A DNA stretch of 64,000 nt from Stenotrophomonas lactitubi (GCF_002803515.1 NZ_PHQX01000001.1:744001-808000); one strand, 5' to 3'; positions 15,884-24,874 are shown, numbered from the stretch's first letter. A program made the numbers and translations. Notes: generated from the letters alone by a model not told the origin.

Positions 15884-16649
15884 GAGAGCACTCCTGAAAC
15901 GACAGCAGGTGGATCATTCATGGGCCAATGGCGGTGAATGGAGGCCATGGCGCGCACCCTCGTTTGACTAAAACGAATTGGTGCGAGGGATTTGCGGGTT
16001 CCTTCCAGTGGTTCTTTGGCTGCCCACGGAAGATTCGGAAAGCACGGTGTCGGTGCATCCAATGGCACTGCACACGTTTGACTAAAACCAACGTGGCTTG
16101 GGTGTCGTGGGGCGGTGCAGCGGGTGGGCGAGGGCAACCTGTCCTGGGGATCCGGGGCAATGCGAAACGGTGGGCTGAAAAACTTTGCACGGATTCCCGG
16201 GGTGGGGCATCGGTGGGCGTGAGGGGTGGAAGAGCGGGAGCGTTGCGTGGGCATGGCGTGGGCGGCGGTCCTGTGGGGCGAGGGGGCGTAGACCAGCAAT
16301 AGCGCAGCTGGGGCAACACGCAAGGGGCCGCCGAAAAGCAACTGCAAGAGCCCAACATGGGTGGAAGCATTGTCGGCAGTGGCAGAGAAGCAGGAGCCCG
16401 GAAGGTTCCCCAGAGTCGTCATACACATGACGCACTGAAGTGGGAGTGCGTTTTTCGCCCAAGAATCGCTGTAACGCCAGCCGAAACCTCAATGCAATCA
16501 AGGCCTGACCATGTCACCACCGAATGGAGACAGTGTCAGTGCTTGTTAGCTCGTTTGGCCCATGTTTTTCAGGCTCCTGACGTGGGGCCTTGCCAACTCC
16601 GAGATTCGCGGTATCGGTGGAGTAATCCCGAAACGGAGTTACTCGACCG
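15884..16649. other. Gene-poor 766-bp stretch with paired repeats
   Basis: No convincing frame. It holds two copies of CGTTTGACTAAAAC (15,961 and 16,075), each within a small inverted repeat (CCCTCG...CGAGGG; CACGTT...AACGTG), and the promoter-like TTGCCA-14 nt block at about 16,590, before an operator-like palindrome. Placed before an RHH gene on a conjugative element, it is a reasonable place to look for oriT, but no known nic sequence was recognised. Confidence 0.4.
16620..16644 (+). promoter_or_regulatory. Palindromic operator before RHH gene
   Basis: GAGTAA-N13-TTACTC inverted repeat ending six bases before the ATG at 16,650, so bound protein would also cover the ribosome site. Member of the element-wide TGAGTA...TACTCA family. 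Confidence 0.6.
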
Positions 16650-17051
16650 ATGGCGTTCGTTCGTCAAAACGTAAACCTCGACCCTCGGCAACTGAAACTT
16701 GCTCAGCGGCTCGCCCGTGAATCGGGCAGCGCGTTCAGCGCCTACGTGCGAGAGGCGCTGGAGCGACACAACACCGCCACGTCAGTGGTGAGCGTGTTGG
16801 AGAACGCCAACGCTCAGCTGGAGCGCCTCATCGACGATCTGCGGGAAGAGAACGCGCTGTTCCGGAGTGCGCTCCAGGAAGATCTGCGGCGGCTGCGAGA
16901 CGAAACGAAGGCGGAGCAGGACAGCGCCATCCAGCGCTACGAAGAAGCGCTTCGCAAGGTGGTGACGGCGGCCCTCTCGCAACCCTCTCCCAAAGGTTCT
17001 GGTGCGGCCAAGGTGCCCGCAGCCGGACCCATGACTGCTCCACGCACCTAA
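16650..17051 (+). CDS. RHH-type DNA-binding protein with coiled coil
   Basis: 133 residues. N-terminus MAFVRQNVNLDPRQLKLAQR then SAFSAYVREALERHN fits a ribbon-helix-helix fold. Residues about 50-110 form a heptad-like coiled coil rich in Glu/Leu. In MOBF systems such as R388 an RHH protein (TrwA) binds oriT and represses the transfer operon; this gene is a candidate for that role but lies 10 kb from the relaxase. Its own palindromic operator touches the start codon, consistent with autoregulation. Confidence 0.65.
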   Translation: MAFVRQNVNLDPRQLKLAQRLARESGSAFSAYVREALERHNTATSVVSVLENANAQLERLIDDLREENALFRSALQEDLRRLRDETKAEQDSAIQRYEEALRKVVTAALSQPSPKGSGAAKVPAAGPMTAPRT

Positions 17052-17079
17052 CTTTCCCCCACAGCAGGAGATCCATCCC

Positions 17080-17715
17080 ATGAAACGTTTTTCCCTTCCT
17101 CTCACTCTCTGCCTGGTGGCTTGCATGCCGCTTCAGGTTTCCGCCCAGGCCACCCCTGATGCGGTGCATGCCGCGGCGGACGATGGCAAGCCCAAGGCCG
17201 ATAAGAAGCGCCTGTTCAAAGCCGGTGGCATCGGTTGCGTGGCCGGCGGAGCCATCGCCTTGCTCACGGGCAAGAAAGACAAGGCCTGGGGCGCTTGCGC
17301 CGCGGGTGCTGCAGTGGGTGCTTCGGCGTCTTACGTGACGCAGCAGCGGGAGCACGCCGAGCAGGCCGCCGAGGCCGCCCGTGCGGCTGGCATGAGGGCC
17401 GAAGTGGTGACCAAGACCGAAACCGTGGAGGGCAGGCAGGAAGCCGTCCTGGATTCGTTGCGCTTGAACTACAGCCCCGCCGACATGAAGAGGTTGGACG
17501 GCGACACACGGGCCTTCCTCGACAAGTTCGCGGGTCTTTTGAACAAGTCCAGCAACGGTTTGACGGTGGTGTTCCAGGGAGCTGACAAGGCCGCCTGCCA
17601 AGTGCCCATCGTGGAGCTGGCCAAGCGTGGCGCGCTGTCCAAGGTCACGGTGGACGACCGCTGCGGCAGCGGTGAGCCCGTGATCGTCGTTACCCCGGTG
17701 CCTGACGTCCGCTGA
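17080..17715 (+). CDS. Exported glycine-zipper protein
   Basis: 211 residues. The N-terminal signal MKRFSLPLTLCLVACMPLQV could be cleaved after VSA or lipidated at LVAC. Residues about 45-80 are Gly/Ala-rich (GGIGCVAGGAIALLTG, ACAAGAAVGASASY), a glycine-zipper hairpin likely to insert in a membrane. The C-terminal domain (YSPADMKRLDGDTRAFLDKF) is soluble. It lies 28 bp after the RHH gene and before the proline-rich membrane protein, so the three probably form an operon. Confidence 0.7.
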   Translation: MKRFSLPLTLCLVACMPLQVSAQATPDAVHAAADDGKPKADKKRLFKAGGIGCVAGGAIALLTGKKDKAWGACAAGAAVGASASYVTQQREHAEQAAEAARAAGMRAEVVTKTETVEGRQEAVLDSLRLNYSPADMKRLDGDTRAFLDKFAGLLNKSSNGLTVVFQGADKAACQVPIVELAKRGALSKVTVDDRCGSGEPVIVVTPVPDVR

Positions 17716-17776
17716 CGCCAATTGCCCGGGTGTCTTGCGATGCCCGGGCTTCCTTCCCCCATTCCCAGGAGCCCAC

Positions 17777-18964
17777 ATGACCCCAGAAGAAAGAATCCAG
17801 CAACGCAAGCGCGAAGAATTGCTGAAGCGTGCCAACGCAACCCCGACCGCTTCGCCCACGCAGGAAGAGCGGTTGGTTTCCGACGGCATGAAAGAAAACC
17901 TGAAAGCGGCCAGTCACTGGGCCGGGGTGATCAGCAGGCGCACTGCCGAGTTGACCCAGAAGGGCGTTGCTGCCGCTGCAGAGAAGGCGAAGGAGGTCAA
18001 GGCGACCGTAGACGCCAAGCGGGCAAGAAGCGCAGAGGAAAGAGTTCAGGCAACAGAAGCCGAGTCTGGCCCCACCGTCCAGCCGACCGAAGCCGAGGTG
18101 GCGACAAAGTCTTTGAAGGGAGAGGACGCGGGTTCTCTCGTGGTTGACGGAATGGCTCAGGACCTTGTGCTTGTTGATGGGGAGGTGGGGGAGGGCAAAG
18201 CACCCTTCGCCGAAATGGCAGCCGAGGACCTGGTCGATGCGTTGTCCGCCCGGGAGCCAGCGGCAATTGCCGTCGAAGCCGAAGCGGTTGGCGTGAGCGA
18301 AACGAATCTTGAGCCAGGAGTGACGGAACAGCGGCCTGTCGTGGAAGCCGCCAGATTTGCACCGGAGGCGGACGCCCCTTCGTATCAGCCAGCAGATGCT
18401 GTCAAAGAGCCGCAGGTGACCGATGACGTTTCGACAGGGCAGGGAAAGTTGGCCGCCACTGCCGCAGAGGAGCTTGGCCCCTCACCCGACGCCCAGGCTC
18501 CAGAGGCAGCGCAAGCGTCACTGCATTCCACGCCCCGCTCTCGTTGGCCCTGGGTCTTGGCCGGCGTAGTGGCGGTGGCATTGGTCGTGGGGGCGATCTA
18601 CTTCTTACTTGGGAAGAGCGATCAGGTGCCGCCGAGCACACCGCAGCCCGTGGCACCGGTTGCCACTCCAGCCGCTCCCGAGCAGTTGCCCGAGGTAGTG
18701 GAAGCCCCCGTGGTTGTGCCTGCTCCAGCAGTGCTTCCAGAGCAGGCCGAGCCAGAACCTGCGATAGAGAAGCCAGAGCCGGTCGCCACTCCCGATGTGA
18801 CAGCGTCAGCTCCGATTGCGACCCAGCCCAAGCCTTCGCCGAAACGTGCAACCGCCCCATTGCCGAGGAAGGCCCCCGCACCAGCCGCCGAGCCAAGGAA
18901 CGACTGGCAGCAAAAAGCCAACGCAGACCTGGACGCCTGGGCGAAGAAGTCGGGGATCGATTGA
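17777..18964 (+). CDS. Single-pass membrane protein with disordered arms
   Basis: ATG at 17,777 with CAGGAG upstream is preferred over a frame start 42 bases earlier. 395 residues: a charged N-terminal helix (TPEERIQQRKREELLKRANA), a long acidic Ala/Glu-rich region, one membrane helix near residue 260-280 (WPWVLAGVVAVALVVGAIYF), and a Pro/Ala-rich C-terminus with a short helix (WQQKANADLDAWAKKSGID). The layout recalls TonB- or VirB10-like envelope-spanning proteins, but there is no recognised domain. Confidence 0.7.
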   Translation: MTPEERIQQRKREELLKRANATPTASPTQEERLVSDGMKENLKAASHWAGVISRRTAELTQKGVAAAAEKAKEVKATVDAKRARSAEERVQATEAESGPTVQPTEAEVATKSLKGEDAGSLVVDGMAQDLVLVDGEVGEGKAPFAEMAAEDLVDALSAREPAAIAVEAEAVGVSETNLEPGVTEQRPVVEAARFAPEADAPSYQPADAVKEPQVTDDVSTGQGKLAATAAEELGPSPDAQAPEAAQASLHSTPRSRWPWVLAGVVAVALVVGAIYFLLGKSDQVPPSTPQPVAPVATPAAPEQLPEVVEAPVVVPAPAVLPEQAEPEPAIEKPEPVATPDVTASAPIATQPKPSPKRATAPLPRKAPAPAAEPRNDWQQKANADLDAWAKKSGID

Positions 18965-19000
18965 TCCCCCTTGCGCATCCGCGGATTCGATCTAGAAAGA

Positions 19001-19016
19001 AGTGACCTACTCACGA
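19001..19016 (+). promoter_or_regulatory. Operator-like site and promoter block
   Basis: AGTGACCTACTCACGA contains GTGA-N5-TCAC and the CTACTCAC arm. Upstream, TTGCGC-14 nt-TCTAGA (about 18,971-18,996) has the same spacing as the blocks before the genes at 16,650, 31,503 (reverse) and 34,472 (reverse). The next ATG is at 19,030 with GGGGGAG before it. Confidence 0.55.
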
Positions 19017-19029
19017 ATAAGGGGGAGAC

Positions 19030-19362
19030 ATGTTCAAGTGGCTGTTCACGCAATACCGGGAACCCGGAAAACTTCACTTCGGCTCAAAGTGGCTGAACCT
19101 GCACGGGCGCTTGTTCCTGGGTAGCCCTGAATCGTTTGGCATGGGCCACCTGAGCGAAGGCGTCCGCCGCACTTTCTACTACTTGCGCGCCGATCGCAGG
19201 CCTCCGGTCAGAGACGACGCCGCGTATGAGGCATGGACCAAGGATCGGCTCTACGCGAGCAAGGTTGAGCAGGTCGCAGAGCGCTGGGTGGCCAAGGCGG
19301 GCTTTCTGGCGTGCGCGCCGCTTTGCTTGGTGCTTGCCGTCTTGGCGCATTGGCTTCGTTGA
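19030..19362 (+). CDS. Small membrane-anchored protein, 110 aa
   Basis: Starts MFKWLFTQYREPGKLHFGSK and ends with a single predicted membrane helix (AGFLACAPLCLVLAVLAHWL). The middle is basic and rich in aromatic residues. Directly upstream of the large ATPase gene (23-bp gap) and under an operator-like site, it may be an accessory subunit of that ATPase. No family recognised. Confidence 0.65.
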   Translation: MFKWLFTQYREPGKLHFGSKWLNLHGRLFLGSPESFGMGHLSEGVRRTFYYLRADRRPPVRDDAAYEAWTKDRLYASKVEQVAERWVAKAGFLACAPLCLVLAVLAHWLR

Positions 19363-19385
19363 TTTGACAGGGGAGGGAGGCAGAG

Positions 19386-22367
19386 ATGACTGCAATCAGT
19401 TTGTTCAACGTTCTGGACTGGACGAGCGGCTTGGGCCGCAAGTTCCGACGGAAGAGCGGCGAGCCTTCGGGCGTGAAAGAAGAAATCATCGTCAAATCCC
19501 ACGAGGAGTATGAAAACCTCGTGGGTCGCTTTGACGTGACCGATCGCGTTCGCAGCCGAGAGCTCGATGTGCCGGAGGCTGACCGGGATTTCGCGAAGGA
19601 ATGCGGCGCGGTCTGGGACGAGAACGCCCAGGTGTTCAAGGTCCCTGATGGACGCAGCGAGGACGAGTTCCAGGAGTGGTGGCCGAAGGTTCCAGAGGAT
19701 TTGCGCGACACCCAATCGCGGATCATCACGACGAAGCGTGGGCGGCGTGCCGAGGGCTTCTTGCAGGGCAACGACATGGGGCAGGGCGGCGACAGCCTGG
19801 CCACACCCTTGATGTATCTCGCCTTCCCCGTGATCGGCGTTCTGGCAACCTTCCTGGTGAGCCTCATCGGCTGGGCCGGCTGGGCCGCTCTGGTGTTGAC
19901 CATTCCCTATTTCATTGCCCTCAAGCAAGGCGAGGGCATGAAGGAGGCGCTGAAAGCCCTGGTGCTGTTGCAGTGGGTTCCGATGGCGCTTCAGTTCATG
20001 GTCGGCGACAGCAAGGGCGGCACCGAGGTGGCAATGCAAGCCGGTGGCATGGCTGTGTATGCCCAGATGGCCAAGACCTACCTGTGGTGGGCCTTTGGCT
20101 TGGTCGGCATCCTGTTTGTGGTTTGCTTTGTGGCGGCAGCCTCGCGCCCGCACCGGGGCGTCATTGGCGGGACGGCCGCGCGCTTCATTCAAGCGATGAA
20201 GTGGGTGGGGCTCATCTTTGCCACCTTGGTTGTCGCCAAGGTCCTGCCGTTTGGCTTGGGCGAGGCGGCACCTTACGTGTTGGCCTGCATGTATGCGATG
20301 CAATACGCCGAAGGCAACTTTGTCCAAAACGCCGCCCGGCTTTACCTGCAGAACAACGACAACAACCTGGCCACCCAGGGGGCGCTGATCAACGCGCACG
20401 TCAAGGCGCGTGAACAGCAAGCTGAGGCGGCACTGCGGGACAAGACCCCGCTGATCACCATTGGGCGCGCCACGGGACACCTTTCCGACAAGGGCTATGG
20501 CTACTCGCCCGACCTGGGCACCGTGATGATGTTCTCGTGGAGGGATTGTCAGCAGGGCCTGCTCGTGTTCGGAGCCATCGGATCTGGCAAATCCTTCGCC
20601 GCGCTCAGACCCATCGCTCGTCGGTTCCGTAGAGCCGCTTTGGCGATGGCATGTGCGGCGCCAGGCCACGCAGATGCAAGGGAGCGCTTGAAGCAGCAGA
20701 AGCTTGCCGGCGGTGGCGCGCTCATCGCCGACGGCAAAGACGGGGCGATCATCTCGGACTTGGAAGGATTGTTCGATATCGTCGTCAAACCCGGGATGCG
20801 GGTGGCGCCATACGAAGGGTTGGCGCCCGATCAGATCGTCCGGGCATTGCGCGGTGCAGCCGGTGGGCGAGTGGACGAGAAATCCAAGCTTTGGACGGAC
20901 GGCGGTGACGCGTTTCTCTACCACACCGGCATCATCCTTCGTGCGCTCGTGGATCACGAGATGGCTTACAGGTCTTGGTGCTCGGCCAAGCTGGAAGGGC
21001 TGGAGCGTGCACAGTTGGATGCGGAGCTTGAGCTGGTCAAACAGCGCAAGCTGGGCGAGGACGTGGCCGAGACTGAGGCGTTGATCGAGCGGATCGCCGA
21101 GCAGATCGCCATCCATCGAATCCCGGTGAGCGATGACAGGCAATGGCATTACACGCCATTCCACCACATCAAGTTGTTGTCCATTGTGGAACACGTGATT
21201 CCCGCCAGCCCAGCGCCTCGTGCCAATCCGAGGCTGATGGAGGTGGTGAAATATTTGGGCCTGGAAGAGGCGGACACGAGCCATGACGAAGAGGGGCGGC
21301 TGGCCTATGCGGCTTACCTGCAGCAGCACCGCCTTCGTCAGGACAACGCTCCCGAAACCATCCACCCAGACCTCTTCCGTCCCATGTCTCAGCTGCAGAG
21401 CTCGCTGAACTGGGCGCTGAAGGAGGTTCCCGATATGCATCCGGAACAGAGGCAGTCGTTCACGCTCAACTCACGAGGGCTGCTGGAGAAGCTCTTGCGA
21501 GGCGAAAAGCTGCGTGACAGCAAAACGGACATGCCTTGGCATTCGATCGAGAAGGGCGAGGTGGACGTGTCCGATGCGCTCTACGGAGCAATGGTAGGCC
21601 TCTTCTTGCCGCCGACGCAGTTCGGTGAGGCAGGTGAAATGATGATGCGCCTGCTCAAGCAGCGGGTCATGAACGGAATCAAGGCGCGTGGTGCATTCGG
21701 CGACAAGTGGCGCGAAGCGTTGCCTGGGCAAACTGAAGTGATGTTGATGATGGACGAGGCCCACCTGCTGTTGACGGCCGATGACATCAACCTGTTCTCC
21801 GTTTCGCGCTCGCTGGGGTTGATGCCCGTGCTTGCAACGCAAGGGTTTGAAAGCTTGGTCAACGCCTTTGGTTCGGTCAACGAGGCGGATCTCATGGCCA
21901 ATACGATGCAGTCGGTGATCGCGCTGAAGTGCTCGCACAACACCCACGAATACCTGGAAAAGCGGTTCGGACAGGCAACGTTGACCACGTTCAAACAGCG
22001 CACCCGGGGCATCGACTACCAAGGCGGCATGAACAATTGGCGCCACTCCGTGCTCAACGACCCGGATCATGCCTACGCGTCCGCCTACGACAAGATGCGA
22101 ATGGAAGGGGCCGGGCGGTTGACGGCCTCGCGCATCGACGCCGTGACGGGCCGCCGCTGGCGGATTGGGTCGGAGGACACGCTGGGCCAAGACGAGATCG
22201 CGCGCGACATTGACATGCCCACCGGGGGCAAGCGCGAGGTGCAGCCGCTCTTCCTGCAGGAAGAATACTCCGCCCTTCTTGAGCCCCGTGGTCACGCCAT
22301 CGTGGCGCTGAACCGTGCCGGCATCAAGCGAATCGACTTGGCGGAGCTGCTGCCCGATGCGGATTGA
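19386..22367 (+). CDS. VirD4/TraD-like P-loop ATPase with N-terminal DUF5710-like domain
   Basis: 993 residues. Residues 59-100 (LDVPEADRDFAKECGAVWDE, then FKVPDG...FQEWWP) match the DUF5710 pattern found in conjugation and DNA-processing proteins. Membrane helices lie near 143-180, 233-252 and 273-290. Walker A GAIGSGKS is at 396-403, and Walker B VMLMMDEAHLLL near residue 785-795, followed by a helicase-like ATQGFESLVNAFG segment. This is the architecture of a conjugative coupling-type ATPase, although it is unusually long. A second, shorter coupling protein lies at 26,282, so the two must have different jobs or substrates. An alternative is a pilus or secretion motor. Confidence 0.75.
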   Translation: MTAISLFNVLDWTSGLGRKFRRKSGEPSGVKEEIIVKSHEEYENLVGRFDVTDRVRSRELDVPEADRDFAKECGAVWDENAQVFKVPDGRSEDEFQEWWPKVPEDLRDTQSRIITTKRGRRAEGFLQGNDMGQGGDSLATPLMYLAFPVIGVLATFLVSLIGWAGWAALVLTIPYFIALKQGEGMKEALKALVLLQWVPMALQFMVGDSKGGTEVAMQAGGMAVYAQMAKTYLWWAFGLVGILFVVCFVAAASRPHRGVIGGTAARFIQAMKWVGLIFATLVVAKVLPFGLGEAAPYVLACMYAMQYAEGNFVQNAARLYLQNNDNNLATQGALINAHVKAREQQAEAALRDKTPLITIGRATGHLSDKGYGYSPDLGTVMMFSWRDCQQGLLVFGAIGSGKSFAALRPIARRFRRAALAMACAAPGHADARERLKQQKLAGGGALIADGKDGAIISDLEGLFDIVVKPGMRVAPYEGLAPDQIVRALRGAAGGRVDEKSKLWTDGGDAFLYHTGIILRALVDHEMAYRSWCSAKLEGLERAQLDAELELVKQRKLGEDVAETEALIERIAEQIAIHRIPVSDDRQWHYTPFHHIKLLSIVEHVIPASPAPRANPRLMEVVKYLGLEEADTSHDEEGRLAYAAYLQQHRLRQDNAPETIHPDLFRPMSQLQSSLNWALKEVPDMHPEQRQSFTLNSRGLLEKLLRGEKLRDSKTDMPWHSIEKGEVDVSDALYGAMVGLFLPPTQFGEAGEMMMRLLKQRVMNGIKARGAFGDKWREALPGQTEVMLMMDEAHLLLTADDINLFSVSRSLGLMPVLATQGFESLVNAFGSVNEADLMANTMQSVIALKCSHNTHEYLEKRFGQATLTTFKQRTRGIDYQGGMNNWRHSVLNDPDHAYASAYDKMRMEGAGRLTASRIDAVTGRRWRIGSEDTLGQDEIARDIDMPTGGKREVQPLFLQEEYSALLEPRGHAIVALNRAGIKRIDLAELLPDAD

Positions 22368-22375
22368 TGCGGATA

Positions 22376-22403
22376 GGCAAGGGGGCTCGCCCCTAGCTGC
22401 CCT
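22376..22403. repeat. Left inverted repeat of low-GC cassette
   Basis: 28 bp, starting GGCAAGGGGG and ending CCCTAGCTGCCCT. The reverse complement of 24,247-24,274 matches it except for the central five bases, which are themselves reverse-complemented (CTCGC versus GCGAG). It starts nine bases after the ATPase stop codon. Confidence 0.65.
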
Positions 22404-22443
22404 TGTTTAGTGCGCACACAGCTACCCAATCCGGAGACAAACG

Positions 22444-22839
22444 ATGCCCCAAATATTTCGAAAGATCTGGCATTGCCTAACAAGCAAATGCCGAAACTGT
22501 GGCCTCACGGCCTCAGATCCTGAATTGCGCGCGATTTCCCCACTTGACTCGACTGACCACGCAGGCAACCTGAAATCGTGGACCCCACACAGAAGCCAGA
22601 CCGACAGCTGGCATATCAGGGGAACTGAAATGAAAAATTTTGCCACTGCTAACGCGAATGAGCGTATCCATCGAGACATTTGCCAAGATTTTTCTTTGAA
22701 GATGTGGAAGCAAGACGTTCCAGACATGACTGAAAAGTCGGTGGTTGATGAGTTGCTGGATGCGGCTTTGAAGTCTGCCAAGAGGCTGGGCATCAAGCCC
22801 AAAATTGACCAGAACGGGCCCATCCATCACGGGGACTGA
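22444..22839 (+). CDS. Low-GC hypothetical protein, 131 aa
   Basis: Starts MPQIFRKIWHCLTSKCRNCG, with CGGAGAC seven bases upstream. It has a CxxxxC..C cluster at its N-terminus and a helical C-terminus (SVVDELLDAALKSAKRLGIK). Base composition is distinctly more AT-rich than the flanking conjugation genes. The next gene starts four bases after its stop. Function unknown; it belongs to the cassette bounded by inverted repeats. Confidence 0.6.
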   Translation: MPQIFRKIWHCLTSKCRNCGLTASDPELRAISPLDSTDHAGNLKSWTPHRSQTDSWHIRGTEMKNFATANANERIHRDICQDFSLKMWKQDVPDMTEKSVVDELLDAALKSAKRLGIKPKIDQNGPIHHGD

Positions 22840-22842
22840 TGG

Positions 22843-23355
22843 ATGGGTCGTATCAAGCAGGGACGAAGGACAAAGCTTTCCTCTGAAACAGAGGATCTTC
22901 TGCGCTGGGCAATTAAAGAACAGTATGCTGATAAGCTGATGTCTGATTTGCTTGATGCCGGATACACTGCGGATGACGCACTCAAAATTGCTGCCGACCT
23001 TTCGATTGACAAAAGAATCGAAAAACATATCGAAACGCGAATCGAAGACCTGTGTATTAAGGATTTTGCGAGCGCAGTTAGGGAGGTGATCGCTGAGGCG
23101 CAGGATGAGAACAATGGTCACTTCTCCGCATTGCGAAAAAGGCTCTCTTTTCGTGGGGCCTTCTGGGGGCAGGCTTTGAGCTCTTTCTTAATCGCATGCC
23201 TTGGATTTGTTCTCATATTTTTTTGCGCAATTATGTGGAAGGCAAACAAAGACACGAAGTTTGGGCGATGGGTAGAAAGAGTTGCCCTTATCAGCGAAGT
23301 TGATAATCATTCGTCCAAGCCACCCACAACCACAAGTGATTCTCCAGCCCCTTAA
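22843..23355 (+). CDS. Low-GC membrane-anchored protein, 170 aa
   Basis: Starts MGRIKQGRRTKLSSETEDLL. Helical and charged up to about residue 105, then one membrane helix (ALSSFLIACLGFVLIFFCAI) near residue 110-130 and a basic/polar tail. Codon use is AT-rich. The last 65 bp overlap the 3' end of the convergent transposase, so the present C-terminus may have been produced by insertion of that element. The partner gene is the one four bases upstream. Confidence 0.6.
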   Translation: MGRIKQGRRTKLSSETEDLLRWAIKEQYADKLMSDLLDAGYTADDALKIAADLSIDKRIEKHIETRIEDLCIKDFASAVREVIAEAQDENNGHFSALRKRLSFRGAFWGQALSSFLIACLGFVLIFFCAIMWKANKDTKFGRWVERVALISEVDNHSSKPPTTTSDSPAP

Positions 23356-24136
23356 GGGTCTTGGTGGTCGTCCAGGTCTTCCGCCCCAATCGGGCCAGGT
23401 CATTGCGCATTTTCGCGAACGCCAAGTTGATGGCGAACAAGGGGTCGTAGTCGGGCACGGTCGGAGACCGGAGCTTGGCGTGGGTGATCCCTGGCAGCGT
23501 TTGCGCTACCCACTTTCCATAATTGGCATCCCCATCGCTGGCCAGCGTCGCGCCAGCCTTCATTCCAATGGCCGCTTCGGAGAGCACTCGGGGAATCACC
23601 TGGGGGCGGTCATTGATGACCCAGCGATTGCCTTCAATGCCTTGCCGCATGCTGGAAGGCTTACGAGCCACCCCGAACGCCAGCACCTCTCCCGTCTTGA
23701 CGCGAACCACCACCGACACGGAAACCTGCTTCCAGCGGGCATGAATGAAGGTCTCCAGCTCATCGAACATGGCGTAACGAGTGCTTAGAGTGGTCAGGTG
23801 CTTTGTGTGATGGGCTTTGGCCTGGGCGGCCAAATGGGCCACCTTGCGTTCCACCGTGCTTTGGCTGCACCCCAGCACCTCAGCCATCCGACGCATGGTT
23901 ACGCCTGACACGGCCAGCTCCAGGACCTTTCGATTCAACTCCGGCCGGTGCTGGCCCCGCGTGGGCTTGGCCTGCGAAGAAGAAAACCACGCCCCACATC
24001 CTCGGCACTCGTAACGAGGCACGGGTTGGCGGTTGTGCCGCGGCCTGTAGTAACCACGCTTCCGGTAAAACCCCGCCGGCGGCACCTGGTGGTAGGCGCA
24101 CTCGGCATTTGGGCAGCAGGGTCGTGGGCTTCTCAT
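23291..24136 (-). CDS. Transposase-like protein with zinc ribbon
   Basis: 281 residues. N-terminal zinc ribbon: CCPNAECAYH and YECRGCGAWFSS. Next a helix-turn-helix (LAVSGVTMRRMAEVLGCSQS TVERKV in two parts), then an integrase-like core with strands VSVSVVVRVKTGEVLAFGVA and LASDGDANYGK carrying candidate acidic residues. This resembles IS1/IS1595-type transposases. GC content is high compared with the two genes it abuts. Terminal repeats of an IS could not be identified with certainty. Confidence 0.7.
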   Translation of the reverse strand: MRSPRPCCPNAECAYHQVPPAGFYRKRGYYRPRHNRQPVPRYECRGCGAWFSSSQAKPTRGQHRPELNRKVLELAVSGVTMRRMAEVLGCSQSTVERKVAHLAAQAKAHHTKHLTTLSTRYAMFDELETFIHARWKQVSVSVVVRVKTGEVLAFGVARKPSSMRQGIEGNRWVINDRPQVIPRVLSEAAIGMKAGATLASDGDANYGKWVAQTLPGITHAKLRSPTVPDYDPLFAINLAFAKMRNDLARLGRKTWTTTKTLKGLENHLWLWVAWTNDYQLR

Positions 24137-24246
24137 GATCCCAGAACGTAGCGCGGATCTAGGTAAAAGTTAACAAACGTTGGAATGCTATCCCAATCCA
24201 GCCCTTTAGATTGGGCATCCAGGACGGCCCCGGTGAGCATCCAACG

Positions 24247-24274
24247 AGGGCAGCTAGGGCTCGCCCCCCTTGCC
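24247..24274. repeat. Right inverted repeat of low-GC cassette
   Basis: Inverted partner of 22,376-22,403. Seven bases outside each repeat lies the same nonamer CGGATTGAT (22,360-22,368 and 24,282-24,290) in direct orientation, which could be a target duplication or coincidence. Confidence 0.6.
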
Positions 24275-24328
24275 AAACCCACGGATTGATCAACGATGAA
24301 CCCATTCACCCCAGCGGAGGAAACAAAC

Positions 24329-24853
24329 ATGAGCGACACCCCTTCCCAACCCATCGAAGAAATGACCGAGCTGCGAGCACTCCAGGCGCAGCGCAACGAG
24401 CGGCTTCTGGGCGATCGCCCACCGCCCCAGAAGGACAGCGCGGCACGGGCGGACTTCGAGCAGAACGTGGCCCAAGACCAAGACGCCATCGAGCAACGCC
24501 GACAGCGCGTTCTGGATTGGGCAGAGAAGGCCTCGCCCGATCAGATCGCCGCGCTCCAGGCAAAGATCCAGGAGGCCGACAAAGCCGTTCGTGATGCAAA
24601 GCCGGACGACAAGCACGAGCAGGTGGTTCATGCGACCGTTGCGCAGTGGCGGCAGCAACGCGGGGCCCAGCGGGAGGAGACCCCTCCCATGTTGACCCGT
24701 GAGCAGCGGATGGAGAACGGACCTGGGCGCCTGGGATACGCCGATTACGCCCGCAGTTCGTTGAAGGAGGCGGCTTTCATGAAGGACTACGCTGCCAATT
24801 ACGATTGGGAGAAGCACCAGAAGCAGGCCCAACCGAACGTCTTCCGACAGTAA
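24329..24853 (+). CDS. Coiled-coil hypothetical protein
   Basis: ATG at 24,329 with GGAGG eight bases upstream is preferred over 24,296. 174 residues starting MSDTPSQPIEEMTELRALQA. Highly charged and predicted helical, with Gln/Arg/Glu repeats through residue 100 and a C-terminal region (GYADYARSSLKEAAFMKDYA). No domain recognised. A strong terminator follows. Confidence 0.65.
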   Translation: MSDTPSQPIEEMTELRALQAQRNERLLGDRPPPQKDSAARADFEQNVAQDQDAIEQRRQRVLDWAEKASPDQIAALQAKIQEADKAVRDAKPDDKHEQVVHATVAQWRQQRGAQREETPPMLTREQRMENGPGRLGYADYARSSLKEAAFMKDYAANYDWEKHQKQAQPNVFRQ

Positions 24854-24874
24854 TTTTTCACCGATGTTCAAATC

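Noticed and set aside
15880..16428. Open frames on both strands in the gene-poor stretch before the RHH gene
   Set aside because: Pro/Arg/Gly-rich composition, no ribosome site, and they cross the paired repeats; treated as non-coding.
19251..21440. Long open frame (about 730 codons) antisense to the large ATPase gene
   Set aside because: High-GC codon bias keeps the opposite frame open; the product is low-complexity in Gln/His/Arg and the sense frame has clear domains.
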